Source of the DNA: Calothrix sp. PCC 7103
GTDB lineage: Bacteria > Cyanobacteriota > Cyanobacteriia > Cyanobacteriales > Nostocaceae
DNA length: 64,000 nt
NCBI RefSeq assembly: GCF_000331305.1
Contig: NZ_KB217483.1
Coordinates: forward strand, 1,158,356-1,222,355
Direction of reading: 5' to 3'
Numbering within the stretch: the first letter of the stretch is position 1; each line of letters starts with the position of its first letter. Shown piece after piece: positions 1 to 9,700 of the stretch. A program made the position numbers and the translations under genes. Below the pieces are notes generated by a model, which was not told the origin of the DNA, searched no databases, and saw nothing but the letters and a program-made list of their open reading frames with translations.

Positions 1-285
1 AATAAACCTGTTGGGAAAACTTTTCCATCTCAAATAGTCCGTTCTGCTTCATTCAAAGTTAATGGTACTATTTGTAATCCTAACACCCTACGAAAAACTG
101 TAGGTGTGATGATAGCAGATATTGCTGGTGGTGGAATTTTACGTTTTCTAGGATGGGAAGATACTCAAGCCTTTGGTTATACTTGGATTCCGCGTGAGAT
201 TGTTTACCCTCAACAACCGAAAAACTCTCAACCGAGTGAATCAACTACCACATTAGAAATTGAATTTCCATCCATGAAAACTTAA
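1..285 (+). CDS. C-terminal part of an unrecognised protein, cut by the window edge
   Basis: The first reading frame is open from base 1 to a TAA at 283-285, giving 94 residues of a C-terminus. The start lies outside the window. It contains a mixed hydrophobic segment (VMIADIAGGGILRFLGW) followed by a polar tail with Pro and Ser. I do not recognise a family. The next real gene remnant starts about 370 bases later. Confidence 0.55.
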   Translation, partial: NKPVGKTFPSQIVRSASFKVNGTICNPNTLRKTVGVMIADIAGGGILRFLGWEDTQAFGYTWIPREIVYPQQPKNSQPSESTTTLEIEFPSMKT

Positions 286-657
286 AATGCGCGATTTTCA
301 AATCAGTTGGATCATGACGGCTCCAACTCAACTGAAATTTAAGATTCTATACACCTGTTTTTTATGATTTTTTTAACCTGTTTTTGACAGACTAACCGAC
401 CGGCAGGGAGGTTGGTCAGCCAAAAACAGGTATCCTCTTAGGGGTTTGGAGGACTTGTGGCAGCGCTTACAAAAATTGTGAGCGCATAGCGGCGCCATTA
501 GGAGCGTCTTCTTACTTTCTAATTGTTTTTTACACCTTGAGCAGAATGTATAAATTTGAATGAAACTCTAACCGTATTTTGATGCTCGTATGAAAAATTA
601 CTATGATACGCAAATCTTTAACATCATTCATATCTTAGGTTTTTATATTTTTAACCA
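286..657. other. Non-coding stretch before transposase remnant
   Basis: No convincing coding sequence. It holds the 54-base inverted repeat at 377-430 and one GGCGCC site at 491. The stretch just before 658 probably marks where the 5' part of the transposase gene was lost. Confidence 0.5.
377..430. repeat. Large imperfect inverted repeat
   Basis: Outer arms CCTGTTTTTG (377-386) and CAAAAACAGG (421-430) are perfect complements. Inner segments GACTAACC and GGTTGGTC pair with one mismatch around a GC-rich centre. It could be the terminator of the upstream partial gene or the end of an old element. There is no clear downstream T-tract. Confidence 0.5.
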
Positions 658-1710
658 GGGGGTAAAGAAAAACTTAAAACCTTAGAGAATCTATTAGATG
701 CAACTTGTGCGCCCGGTGATATAAGCTATCCAACAGATTTAGAGCTACTCAATCAAGCCAGAAAGCAGACAGAAACAATTATAGACCTCCTTTATGAACA
801 AATGAAGGGTCAATTAGAGAAAAAGCCAAGAACATATAGAGAAAAAGCTAGAAAAGATTATCTAGAAGTTGCTAAAAAACGCCGTGTACCCCAAAATGAT
901 AGAAGAAAAGCAATTAAAAAGCAACTTCAATATATCAAAAGAAACTTATCTCATATTGACCAACTAATTCAAGCCGGAGCAACTCTAGAAAAATTAACTA
1001 ACAGGCAATATAAGATGCTGCTTGTAGCAGCAGAAGTCTATCGTCAACAACTATGGTTGTATGAAAATAAAAAACAGAGTATCGATGACCGTATTGTTAG
1101 CTTAAATCAACCACACATCCGCCCAATAGTTAGGGGAAAAGCAGGTAAGGCAGTAGAATTTGGCGCCAAATTATCGGCTAGTTACTTTGATGGATATGTA
1201 TTTTTAGACCATATCAGTTGGGATAATTTTAATGAATCAGGAGACTTAAAAGCCCAAGTAGAAGCATATAAAAATTATACTGGTTATTATCCGGAATCTG
1301 TTCATGTTGATAAAATTTATCGAACACGAGAAAACCGAGCTTGGTGTAAAGAAAGAGGTATCGTAATGAGTGGACCTGCTTTGGGAAGACCAAAGATGAA
1401 TGTTAGTAAAGAAGAAAAGAAACAAGCTTTAGAGTCAGAAAGAATTCGTAACTGTATTGAAGGAAAGTTTGGTGAGCCAGCGCGTTGCGGGGGTTCCCCC
1501 CGTTGTAGCGACTGGCGAACCCGTAAGGGGCAGGGTAAAAGAAGATTTAGTCTTAATAGAGTCATGGCTAAACTGCCTCATACTTCCCTAACTGCAATTG
1601 CTATTACTTTTTTAGTCATGAATCTTTCTACCCACCTGTCACGGGTTTTTTATGCTTTTTTATGTCTATTTTTAAGAAAAACACCTTTTTTACAGGTTAA
1701 TAATAAGTGA
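658..1710 (+). pseudogene. 5'-truncated IS5/IS1182-like DDE transposase
   Basis: The frame is open from 655 to a TGA at 1708-1710 but has no plausible start for the upstream homology. The first ATG (802) lies inside the recognisable domain. The recognisable part runs from a segment typical of this transposase group (YPTDLELLNQAR, near 730-765) through KPRTYREKARKDYL, the core segment RPIVRGKAGKAVEFGAKLS, VHVDKIYRTRENR and the tail RRFSLNRVMAKL. The N-terminal third (DUF772-type region) is missing, so the gene is a remnant. Residues 225-243, counted from the ATG at 802, are a 19-codon insertion made by a small dispersed repeat. The insertion preserved the frame between GKFG and QGKRRF. No terminal inverted repeats were located. 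Confidence 0.8.
1474..1530. repeat. 57-bp small dispersed repeat inserted in-frame
   Basis: The 57 bases between the transposase codons for GKFG and QGKRR are GC-rich and palindromic. They include GGGGGTTCCCCCC (1490-1502) and the core TTGTAGCGACTGGCGAACCC. Motifs of this kind are common in Nostoc-type genomes as very small mobile repeats (SDR-like elements, established knowledge). The length is a multiple of three, so the reading frame survived. The boundaries are inferred from where transposase homology stops and resumes. Confidence 0.7.
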
Positions 1711-1814
1711 AAATTATAAATATCATGCTTTAGAAGCATATTAACTTATGGTTGGTTTTGCTTAAATAACTGGTCAATCTTCAAATTGGTTTTTTACGAC
1801 TTTTTCAGCAAGCC

Positions 1815-2521
1815 CTACGTAAAATTTTCCGGTCTGTCTGTATTATAAATGTCTCCACCTATCTGATGGCTTTGAACTGTCTCGGCATCTACAACTCCAC
1901 CAGCAAACTGCGAGTTACGTTGGTCATAGTTGGAGACTTTTCTTGGATTTTCTGCCAAAGCTTTTTGAACAGACCCTTGTTGTTCAACTATGTCAAACAA
2001 ACGATTAATCTGACCTTCATATCTGGTAATTTGCGCTTCCTGTCTAGCAATCAACGCATCTTTACCCTCAATACTGGTTTGATATTGTGCTTCTAATGCT
2101 TTGAGCGCAACTTCATAACCATGCATAATATTGCTGTGAATTTTCTCCTTGTTAGCATCTGGAGAAACGCTAACTCTAACCAAAAGAACACCATCTCTCT
2201 TCTTCTCTATACTTTGTACATCTAGTTGGGCACCTTGGTTTTCTACTTGTACTTTTTTGAAGGAGTATGCAAAAGCGTCCCAGTCAACACCGTTGTGGAA
2301 AATTAAGTCTACAGTTTCTAACGATTTTTGAAAAAGCTTGGTGAATTCTTCGGGTGCAAAATTTCCACTACTAGGGCGCCGTTCTTGTTTGTCAATTCGT
2401 AAGTAAATATTTGGTTATGGTAAAGGTCGAGTGTATCAAAAATTGGCTGAATAAAATCACCAAAGTCTCCATCCGCAAATACTTCTTGCTTTATACACTC
2501 CTTAAGCACCGCAGTTATCAC
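1815..2521 (-). pseudogene. Frameshifted effector-like protein ending in Gly-rich signalling motif
   Basis: Two minus-strand frames make up one gene. 2521 to about 2410 encodes an N-terminal stretch (GDFGDFIQPIFDTLDLYHNQ). From about 2415 a shifted frame continues to the stop at 1815. The second part matches the C-terminal domain of the pentapeptide protein at 46813-48534 almost residue for residue: ERRPSSG, then a DWDAFAYSFKK segment, then EKKRDGVLLVRV, then a coiled-coil region. Its last residues carry the motif NSQFAGGVVDAETV followed by QIGGDIYNTD. A single-base indel near 2410-2415 would explain the break. Its function is unknown. By its motif it should have been a partner of an NB-ARC sensor such as that at 50718-53276. 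Confidence 0.65.
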
Positions 2522-2534
2522 CTATCCAAAAAAT

Positions 2535-2550
2535 GTGAACCACGGTTCAC
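2535..2550. repeat. 16-base palindrome GTGAACC-AC-GGTTCAC
   Basis: Perfect 7-base arms separated by two bases. It overlaps the last codons of the kinase remnant and lies just upstream of the following minus-strand gene. It could be an operator or a short dispersed palindrome. Confidence 0.45.
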
Positions 2551-3380
2551 ATCATTATATCCTGATCTTCAAGCTGGTGTTTATCCCTAATCGTAGTTCC
2601 ATTTACTTTTGTGCCATTGATAGAATTTAAATCTTCAATATAGTAATTGCCATTTTGAACAATAATTCTGGCATGAAATCTAGAAATTTGAACACTATCT
2701 AGAATAATTTCGCTTTCACTACTGCGACCCAACCTTATTTGGTCATTTTTGAGTGTAAATATGGCTCCAACCGCAGATGGTCCCTTTAATAAACGTAGGT
2801 AGGGGAACTGAGTATGTGTAACAGGATTTGTTAAATCTATATTAGGTTCAGGAGAGGGTAATGATGGAACATCTGTAGGTGGATTTGCTATTGGCGATGC
2901 ATTAGGAGGAACCGATTGAACAGATTCTAGTATAACGGTACTTGCTCCGACGAACTCAACATTATTGCTAACTTCTTCCATAGCTGTTTTTAATAAAGGT
3001 GCCAAATCAACAGGTGGTTGGTCATGAATTACCTGAGTTATCGCAGTTCCTAATTCATCCATCGACTGAAAGCGCGCTTCTGGATTTTTTTCTAAACACT
3101 TTAAAATAATCAATTCAACCGCTTGAGGTAATGCTGCATAACGTGACGGCGGGATAGGCAATTGATGCAAATGCTGCTGGCAAATTTCTTCAACTGTGTC
3201 CCCCTCAAAAGGGCGCCTACCAGCTACCATTTCATACATAGTTACTCCCAAAGAGTAAACATCTGAACATACATTTGCAGGATTGTTTTGCCATTCTTCG
3301 GGTGAAATATAATGCGGTGTACCAATAGGTAAAATTGGACCTGTAACTTCCATATCGGATACCTCTTTTTTGCATATCAT
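2547..3380 (-). pseudogene. Ser/Thr protein kinase C-lobe plus FHA domain (N-lobe missing)
   Basis: The 277 residues begin at the kinase activation segment. Visible are GTPHYISPEEW (the APE-type motif), DVYSLGVTMYEMVAGRRPF, and the conserved C-lobe Arg region (EKNPEARFQS). The ATP-binding Gly loop, the VAIK lysine, HRD and DFG are all absent, so it cannot be an active Hanks-type kinase. A Pro/Ser-rich linker leads to an FHA phosphothreonine-binding domain at about residues 212-270 with GRSSESEI, SRFHARI and NSINGTKVNG. The FHA domain also stops early (QDIMM). It is divergent from the STAND gene at 3414, whose promoter region would lie in the 33-bp gap. It is most likely a decayed signalling kinase. 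It could instead be expressed as a bare FHA adaptor. Confidence 0.65.
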
Positions 3381-3413
3381 CTCAGTTCAAAAAAGCTTTG
3401 AACAGCACCACCC

Positions 3414-5996
3414 ATGAGTCAGCAAGACCATTCTGAAGAAAATTTGCTACCCGTACAGTTGCCAGTGATTCAGCAGCAGGTAGAGAATTCTACTTTGGAT
3501 GGCGGGATGCAAGCTGCAATAGGTGATGATAATATCCAGATTCAGGGTGACAGCAACGTTATCACCTTCAACAAAACAGAAATTTTGCAAATCTCCGTAA
3601 TAGAGATTAAAACCCGGAAATTTATAGAAACTTCTCCTTATAAAGGTTTAAAGAAATTTGAGCCAGAAGACAAAGACCTGTTTTTTGGTCGCGACCAGTT
3701 TCTTACAAGCTTGGTCAATGAGCTAGAACAAACTAACCTAGTTTTACTTTTAGGCGCCAGTGGTAGTGGTAAATCATCCGTAGTGCGCGCGGGTTTAGTT
3801 CCCTGGCTTTTCCAAAAATACGGAACGCAGTTAGTTAACCTGACATTTACTCCCGATGTTGACCCATTTGAATCATTATATGCCAGCTTGCTGAGTAAAA
3901 ATACGCAAAGTCAAGCCCAAATCGCGCGTGAGGTTAAAGCTAACACATTAACTCAAGTAGTAACACAGCTAAAACAAGATGATGATTATTGGTTCATCTT
4001 GATTGACCAGTTTGAGGAACTATTTACTACCAGTCAGCCAGAAAAACGCGAGCGCTTTATCGCTAGCTTAGTACAATTAGCCAAAGCCAAGCTGCCAAAA
4101 GTCAAAATCATGGCAACGATGCGGGCTGATTTTCTCGACAAATTAAGCCCATACCCTGCATTGGTGAAAACTACAGATAAACATCGTCCACTAATTGCAG
4201 AAATGCAACTTGATGAGTTACGTTTGGCAATTGAACAACCTGCTGCTCATCATGGGGTGATTTTTGAAACAGGGCTAGTGGAGGAAATTACCAAGGATGT
4301 ACAAGGACAAGCAGGTTATTTACCTTTATTGCAGTACACGCTCAATCTACTGTGGGACACCGAAGTAAAAAATGGCAGTATCAATGACCGCACATTGAAT
4401 ACAAGTACCTACCGTCAGTTAGGAGGTGTTAGAGGCGCCCTTCAGCAACGAGTGGATAACATTTATGAGGATTTATCTGCACAGGAAAAAATTGCTACCC
4501 AGAGAATTTTCCTCAAACTAGTTGATATTGGTGGGGATGAAGACTCTGGTACTGAATGGAAACCAGTTCGTAGACGGGCGCCGCGTTCTGAGTTTAGTGA
4601 TGAGCTGGAGCAAGCTGTGCTGGCTAAATTGATTAATAATAATTTACTAGTGAGCGATCAAGCACTTCAATTTCAACAATCTATCGTAGAAGTGGCTCAT
4701 GAAACACTGCTGACTTCATGGACGAAGCTGAATATCTGGATTAAAGAAAATCGTCAAGCTATAGCAATTCGTAATAGATTAAATGATGATGTGGCACGCT
4801 GGAAAGTCAAGAAAACCGAAGATGAATTATGGACTGGCTCTAAGTTAGAGAAAGTTCTAGAACTGAGGACAGAAGAAACTTTTAATCAAGTATTGGGTGG
4901 ATTTAGTGGAACAGCAAACCTATTTATTGATGATAGTTTGGGGTTACGTGATCGCCAATTAAGAAGAGCAAGAAGGATTGCTGTTGGTGGTTTAATACTA
5001 ACTGCACTTGCAGCGACAGGTGGTATTTTTGGCTTCTTTAACCAGCAAGAATCTCAAAAGCGAAGTATTATAGCTTCTACTCAGAGTACTGAAGCTTTTC
5101 TTGGCACTGGCAAACAACTTGATGCAATGATTGAAGCGATTAAAGCAGCAAAACAATTAAATTATTTATTGATAGATAAAGACGAAGTTTCTACTAAAGT
5201 TCTTGGTGCTTTACAGCAAGTAGTGCATGGGGTTCAAGAACGTAATCGATTGCGTGATGTCTATGAAATTAAATTCAGTCCAGATGGGAAACTACTGGCA
5301 ACTGGTGGAGAAGATGGAACTACAAGGTTGTTCAATATAGATGGCAAACAGTTAGCTCAACTAAAGGGACATCAAGACAAAGTTGTTGAAGTGGTGTTTA
5401 GTCGTGATAGCAAGAGGCTGGTAACGATAGGATTAGATTCTACAGCATACCTTTGGGATACGAATGGCAAGAAACTAACAAACTTTCAAGGACATTATAT
5501 CCGCAATGTAGTTTTTAGCCCAGATGGTAAGCAGCTAGCTACTGGCGAAACGGATGGTACTATGCGTTTGTGGAACAGCAACGGCAAACAATTATCTATT
5601 TTCCGAACACATCGAGGTAATGTGTCTGATACAGCGTTTAGTCCTGATGGCAAACTACTGGCAACTGTTGGGCAAGATAGACAAGATGTTTTTTCAGATA
5701 GTACAGTACGTTTGTGGAATACGAATGGTAAACAATTAGCTATCTTCAGAAAAGATCAAAAGGGATTTGGATTTCAACAAGTGGTGTTTAGCTTAGATAG
5801 TAAGCGACTAGCCACTAGTGAATCTGGGGGTATTGTAAAACTATGGGATATCAATGGTAAGGAGTTAGCTTTGCTTAGGAAAAGCCTTGGAGGAGTTGGA
5901 CATCCTGAATATTACCCTCAGCAATCAGCAGAGTTTAGCCCTAACGGTAAGCTAATAGCTATCGCTGAATATGATGGTACTGTAACGCTAAAATAG
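3414..5996 (+). CDS. nSTAND1-type NTPase with transmembrane helix and WD40 repeats (frame broken before the end)
   Basis: Predicted signal-transducing STAND ATPase. Residues 30-50 carry a short Gly/Gln/Asn motif (GGMQAAIGDDNIQIQ). An nSTAND1 NTPase follows (SPYKGLKKFEPED) with Walker A GASGSGKS (about 114-121) and Walker B WFILIDQFEEL (about 193-203). One hydrophobic helix near 520-540 (VGGLILTALAATGGIFGFF) suggests membrane anchoring. WD40 repeats start near 614, recognisable by FSPDGKLLATGG and LWD ends. The frame ends at TAG 5994-5996 in the middle of a WD40 repeat, and the propeller continues in the -1 frame (5990-6718). A second STAND gene follows at 6800 and shares the N-terminal motif at its own C-terminus, so the two may work together in defence or cell-death signalling (inference). 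Confidence 0.8.
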   Translation: MSQQDHSEENLLPVQLPVIQQQVENSTLDGGMQAAIGDDNIQIQGDSNVITFNKTEILQISVIEIKTRKFIETSPYKGLKKFEPEDKDLFFGRDQFLTSLVNELEQTNLVLLLGASGSGKSSVVRAGLVPWLFQKYGTQLVNLTFTPDVDPFESLYASLLSKNTQSQAQIAREVKANTLTQVVTQLKQDDDYWFILIDQFEELFTTSQPEKRERFIASLVQLAKAKLPKVKIMATMRADFLDKLSPYPALVKTTDKHRPLIAEMQLDELRLAIEQPAAHHGVIFETGLVEEITKDVQGQAGYLPLLQYTLNLLWDTEVKNGSINDRTLNTSTYRQLGGVRGALQQRVDNIYEDLSAQEKIATQRIFLKLVDIGGDEDSGTEWKPVRRRAPRSEFSDELEQAVLAKLINNNLLVSDQALQFQQSIVEVAHETLLTSWTKLNIWIKENRQAIAIRNRLNDDVARWKVKKTEDELWTGSKLEKVLELRTEETFNQVLGGFSGTANLFIDDSLGLRDRQLRRARRIAVGGLILTALAATGGIFGFFNQQESQKRSIIASTQSTEAFLGTGKQLDAMIEAIKAAKQLNYLLIDKDEVSTKVLGALQQVVHGVQERNRLRDVYEIKFSPDGKLLATGGEDGTTRLFNIDGKQLAQLKGHQDKVVEVVFSRDSKRLVTIGLDSTAYLWDTNGKKLTNFQGHYIRNVVFSPDGKQLATGETDGTMRLWNSNGKQLSIFRTHRGNVSDTAFSPDGKLLATVGQDRQDVFSDSTVRLWNTNGKQLAIFRKDQKGFGFQQVVFSLDSKRLATSESGGIVKLWDINGKELALLRKSLGGVGHPEYYPQQSAEFSPNGKLIAIAEYDGTVTLK

Positions 5997-6718
5997 AATT
6001 CAGCCCGAATGGAAAGCTACTAGCTACTATTTTTTTACATCAAAAGATTGTAAGTGACAAAAATACTATTACAACTTTTTTCCCTGAAACTGTTAAAGTT
6101 CACGTTTACGACATAAATAGCAAAGATTTAGTATTCAAGAAAGAATATCAAGGAAATGCAATCGTAAAATTCAGCCCTGATAGCAAACTATTAGTGCCTG
6201 CTGTAGGAGGTGGAGCAAATTTATGGAGTACTAAGGACAATAAGCTTGCTCAATTTTTAGAATTTCCGCGAGCAGTCAGCGATGTAGCATTCAGTCCCAA
6301 TGGTAAGTTACTGGCAACTGCTGGACTAGACGGTACGGTGGGATTGTGGGATATGAAAGGCAAAAACTTAGCAGTTCTTACAGGTTATCAAGGTGAAGTA
6401 TGGAAAGTACTATTCAGTCCAGATAGCAAACTACTGGCCAGTTCTGGAGAAGATGATATAGTAAGGCTTTGGGATGTTAAAGGAAATAAATTGGTTGAAT
6501 TTGGAGAGAACCAAAACTTGGGTTCCCTTGAGACATTTAGCTCCAATGGTAAGTTACTTGTAACAGCGGCGTATGACGGTACTGTGCGATTATGGCAAGT
6601 GGGAGGAATCGACGAACTACTGGTACGCAGTTGTAATTGGGTGCGCTCTTATTTAATCTCTAAGCCGAAAGATGACCCAGACCGTTACTTATGTGATCAT
6701 ATTGATAATGACAGATAA
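5990..6718 (+). pseudogene. C-terminal WD40 part of the STAND gene, in the -1 frame
   Basis: The frame that begins with AAA at 5990 reads KIEFSPNGKLLAT and then several more WD40 blades. These include AFSPNGKLLATAGLDG, LFSPDSKLLASSGEDD and YDGTVRLW, followed by the closing segment ELLVRSCNWV that ends many cyanobacterial WD40-STAND proteins. An internal ATG at 6194 could start a shorter product, but the homology begins before it. A one-base slip on the four A residues 5990-5993 joins the two frames without losing a residue of the repeat. It is either a simple inactivating or sequencing frameshift, or -1 slippage in front of a UAG. Confidence 0.65.
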
Positions 6719-6799
6719 ATGTAAGCAATTGATACTTTCTGCCGCAGATACTAAATTGTGATTAAAATAACTAGTGTATTAAGCTGTTAACTCCCAGTA

Positions 6800-9700
6800 A
6801 TGTCACAAGTTTACGACTGGAAAAGGTTTTGGTGTCCCAGGTCAGGTAAGATTAATCTGACAGGCTTTGGTTATTTGTATGACCCGGATACAGACTTTGG
6901 GCGCCATTTCAATCCAGATTTAGTCACATTCGATGCAATCGCTTATATACCCTGCTTGGCGTTACTAGGAGAACCAGGAATTGGTAAGAGTTCTGCCATT
7001 AAAGCAGAGAAAGAAAAAATCGCAGCGAAAATACAGCAAGAAGGTTCTGAGCTACTTTGGTTAGACCTCCGTGCTTGTGGTAGCGAACAAAGATTAGTTG
7101 ACAAACTTTTTGACAGTCCAAAATTCAAGGCATGGGCACAAGGCGATTATCGACTTTACGTTTTTATTGACAGCTTAGATGAGTGTCTATTAAGGGTTAA
7201 TACTACAGCAGCGCTTTTGGTAGATGAAATGTCGTCGAATTACTCAGACAAATTAAAACGTTTATACTTTCGCATCGCCTGTAGAACTGCTGACTGGGGT
7301 AGTAGTTTAGAACAGGGATTGAAAGAACTTTGGGGGAAAGAAAATGTAGGAGTTTACGAATTAGCTCCCTTGCGTCGGGTAGATATTGCTTCGGCAGCAA
7401 AAACAGAAGGTTTGGATGAGAATGCCTTTCTTCAAGCCATTGAGCAACAAGAGGTGGCGCCATTAGCTATCAAACCGATTACACTTAACTTTTTGCTAAA
7501 TACATACCGCAAAAACGGTAGCTTACCCGCCCAGCAGACAGAACTATATTTACAAGGTTGTCGATTGCTATCCGAAGAAACTAACCAAAATCGCCGTGAT
7601 ACTCGACTTACTGGTAACTTAACTGCTGACCAAAGAATGGTTATTGCCGCGCGCATTGCAGCCGTAACAGTTTTTTGCAATCGCTATGCTGTTTGGATGA
7701 ACATAGATCAAGGTGATGTTCCACAAGAAAATGTTGTAATACGCGAGTTAGTTAGTGGGACAGAGTTTGCTTTGGGAGACGAATTTCCCGTTACAGAAGA
7801 AGCTGTTAGAGAAGTATTATCGACAGCATTATTTTCTTCTCGCGGTTCTCATCGCATGGGATGGGCACACCAAACTTATGCTGAGTTTCTTGCTGCTTGG
7901 TATTTACAACACCGTCAATTAACTTTAGAGCAAATGATGAGCTTAATAGTTCATCCAGGCGATTCTGATAGTAAATTAGTTCCCCAACTTCATGAAACAG
8001 CAGCTTGGTTGTCGAGTATAAATCAAGAGGTTTTTCAGGAGGTTATAAAGACAAACCCAGATATTTTACTCAATAGCAGCGTAGCCACCGCCGACGATAC
8101 AGTTAAAGCAAATTTAGTTGGATCATTGCTGAAACTGTATGATGAAGATAAATTAGCTTACGAGCCTAGATTTGGCGCTTATACACATCTTAAACATCAA
8201 AACTTAGTGGCACAACTTCAAGCTTATATTTGTGATACAACAAAAAATGAAACATCCCGATATGTTGCAATAGAAATTGTACAACAATGTGAAGTTAAAT
8301 CCCTCCAAGAAGACCTTGCTTCAGTTGCCCTCGCACCCGACCAACCTTATTGGGTTAGGGTTAATGCAGCGGATACTATCTGTCGAATAGGTGACGAAAA
8401 TACAAAAGCAAAATTAAAACCACTAGCATTTGGCAAAGCAGGGGATGACCCTGAAGACGAACTTAAAGGTTATGGTCTTCGTGCCGTTTATCCCAATCAT
8501 TTAACCACAGCAGAGTTGTTTGGTATTATCACGCAACCTCAGAAAAGTGCTATGGGTGGAACATATCAAAATTTTATTGCCAAAGAAATAGGACAATACA
8601 TTAAATTAGATGATTTATCCATAGGTTTAAAATGGGTTGAGCAGCAACCTACTAGATACAATCAGCATTACCCCTTTGATAAACTTTCAGATGCCATAAT
8701 GCTCAAAGCTTGGCAGAACCTTGATAAATCAGAGATACTTGAAGATTTTATAAAAGTAGTTTATCTAAAACTTCAAAATTATGAGAAAGTCTTTGTAGAG
8801 AATAATGAAGAATTATCTGCTGAAGAAACATTAATTAATGATGATAAAAAGCGTCATCAACTTATAGAGGCAATAGTCTTTAATGTTTCCGAAGCTGATT
8901 TACAGGAAAAAATAAGAGTTTTAAGTTATAATTTAGTTTCAAGAGAAAAAGATTTTTTTTGGCTAGTTGAAAAATTAAGAGAAGCAGCATCTGAAATTCA
9001 GCAACAAGCTTGGGCAAAATTAATTTGGAAAGCGTTTCAGCGATTTGATACACAACAAGTTCATACAATACTTACAGTTAGTCAAGAGATTCCTGTATTA
9101 AAAGCTGAATTTACATCATTAATTGACCCGATAGAATTAGGTTCTCCAAAAGCAGAAGAAATAATTAAAGCCCACTTGGAAGATGAAGAATTGTGGCAGC
9201 AGCACCGACAGCTACAACAACGCAATCAACAACTGCTAGACCCTCCTCCAAAAAAGCGTATTATCGCACTTCTGAATAAATTTGAATCTGGAGAAATTAA
9301 TTTGTGGTATTGGATATGTCATGATATGACGCTTATGCCAAATAGCAAACACTATAACAGTACACTTTTACTGAAGCCAAATATAACAACTCTCCCTGGC
9401 TGGAAAGAAGCGGAGGCGCTAACCAAGCAGAGAATTATAGAAGCTGCAAAAGTATACATAGATAAAGGAGACCCAAAAACTGAACAGTGGTTGGGAACAA
9501 ATAAATTTTATTACTCTATACCAGCTAGTTACAAAGCACTCTGTTTAATATTAAAAGAAGAACCGGAATATATATCTAGTATTTCGGGTGATATTTGGGA
9601 AAAATGGGCAGCAACTATACTGGTTTACCCGAAAACAGGTGATGCAGAAGATGAAGTAGTTCGCCAAGAATTAGTACTGTTTGCTTACAACATTGCTCCA

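Noticed and set aside
377-430. Integron attC-like site
   Set aside because: The structure is palindromic but the 7-base boxes do not fit the attC consensus, and no integrase or cassette array is visible.
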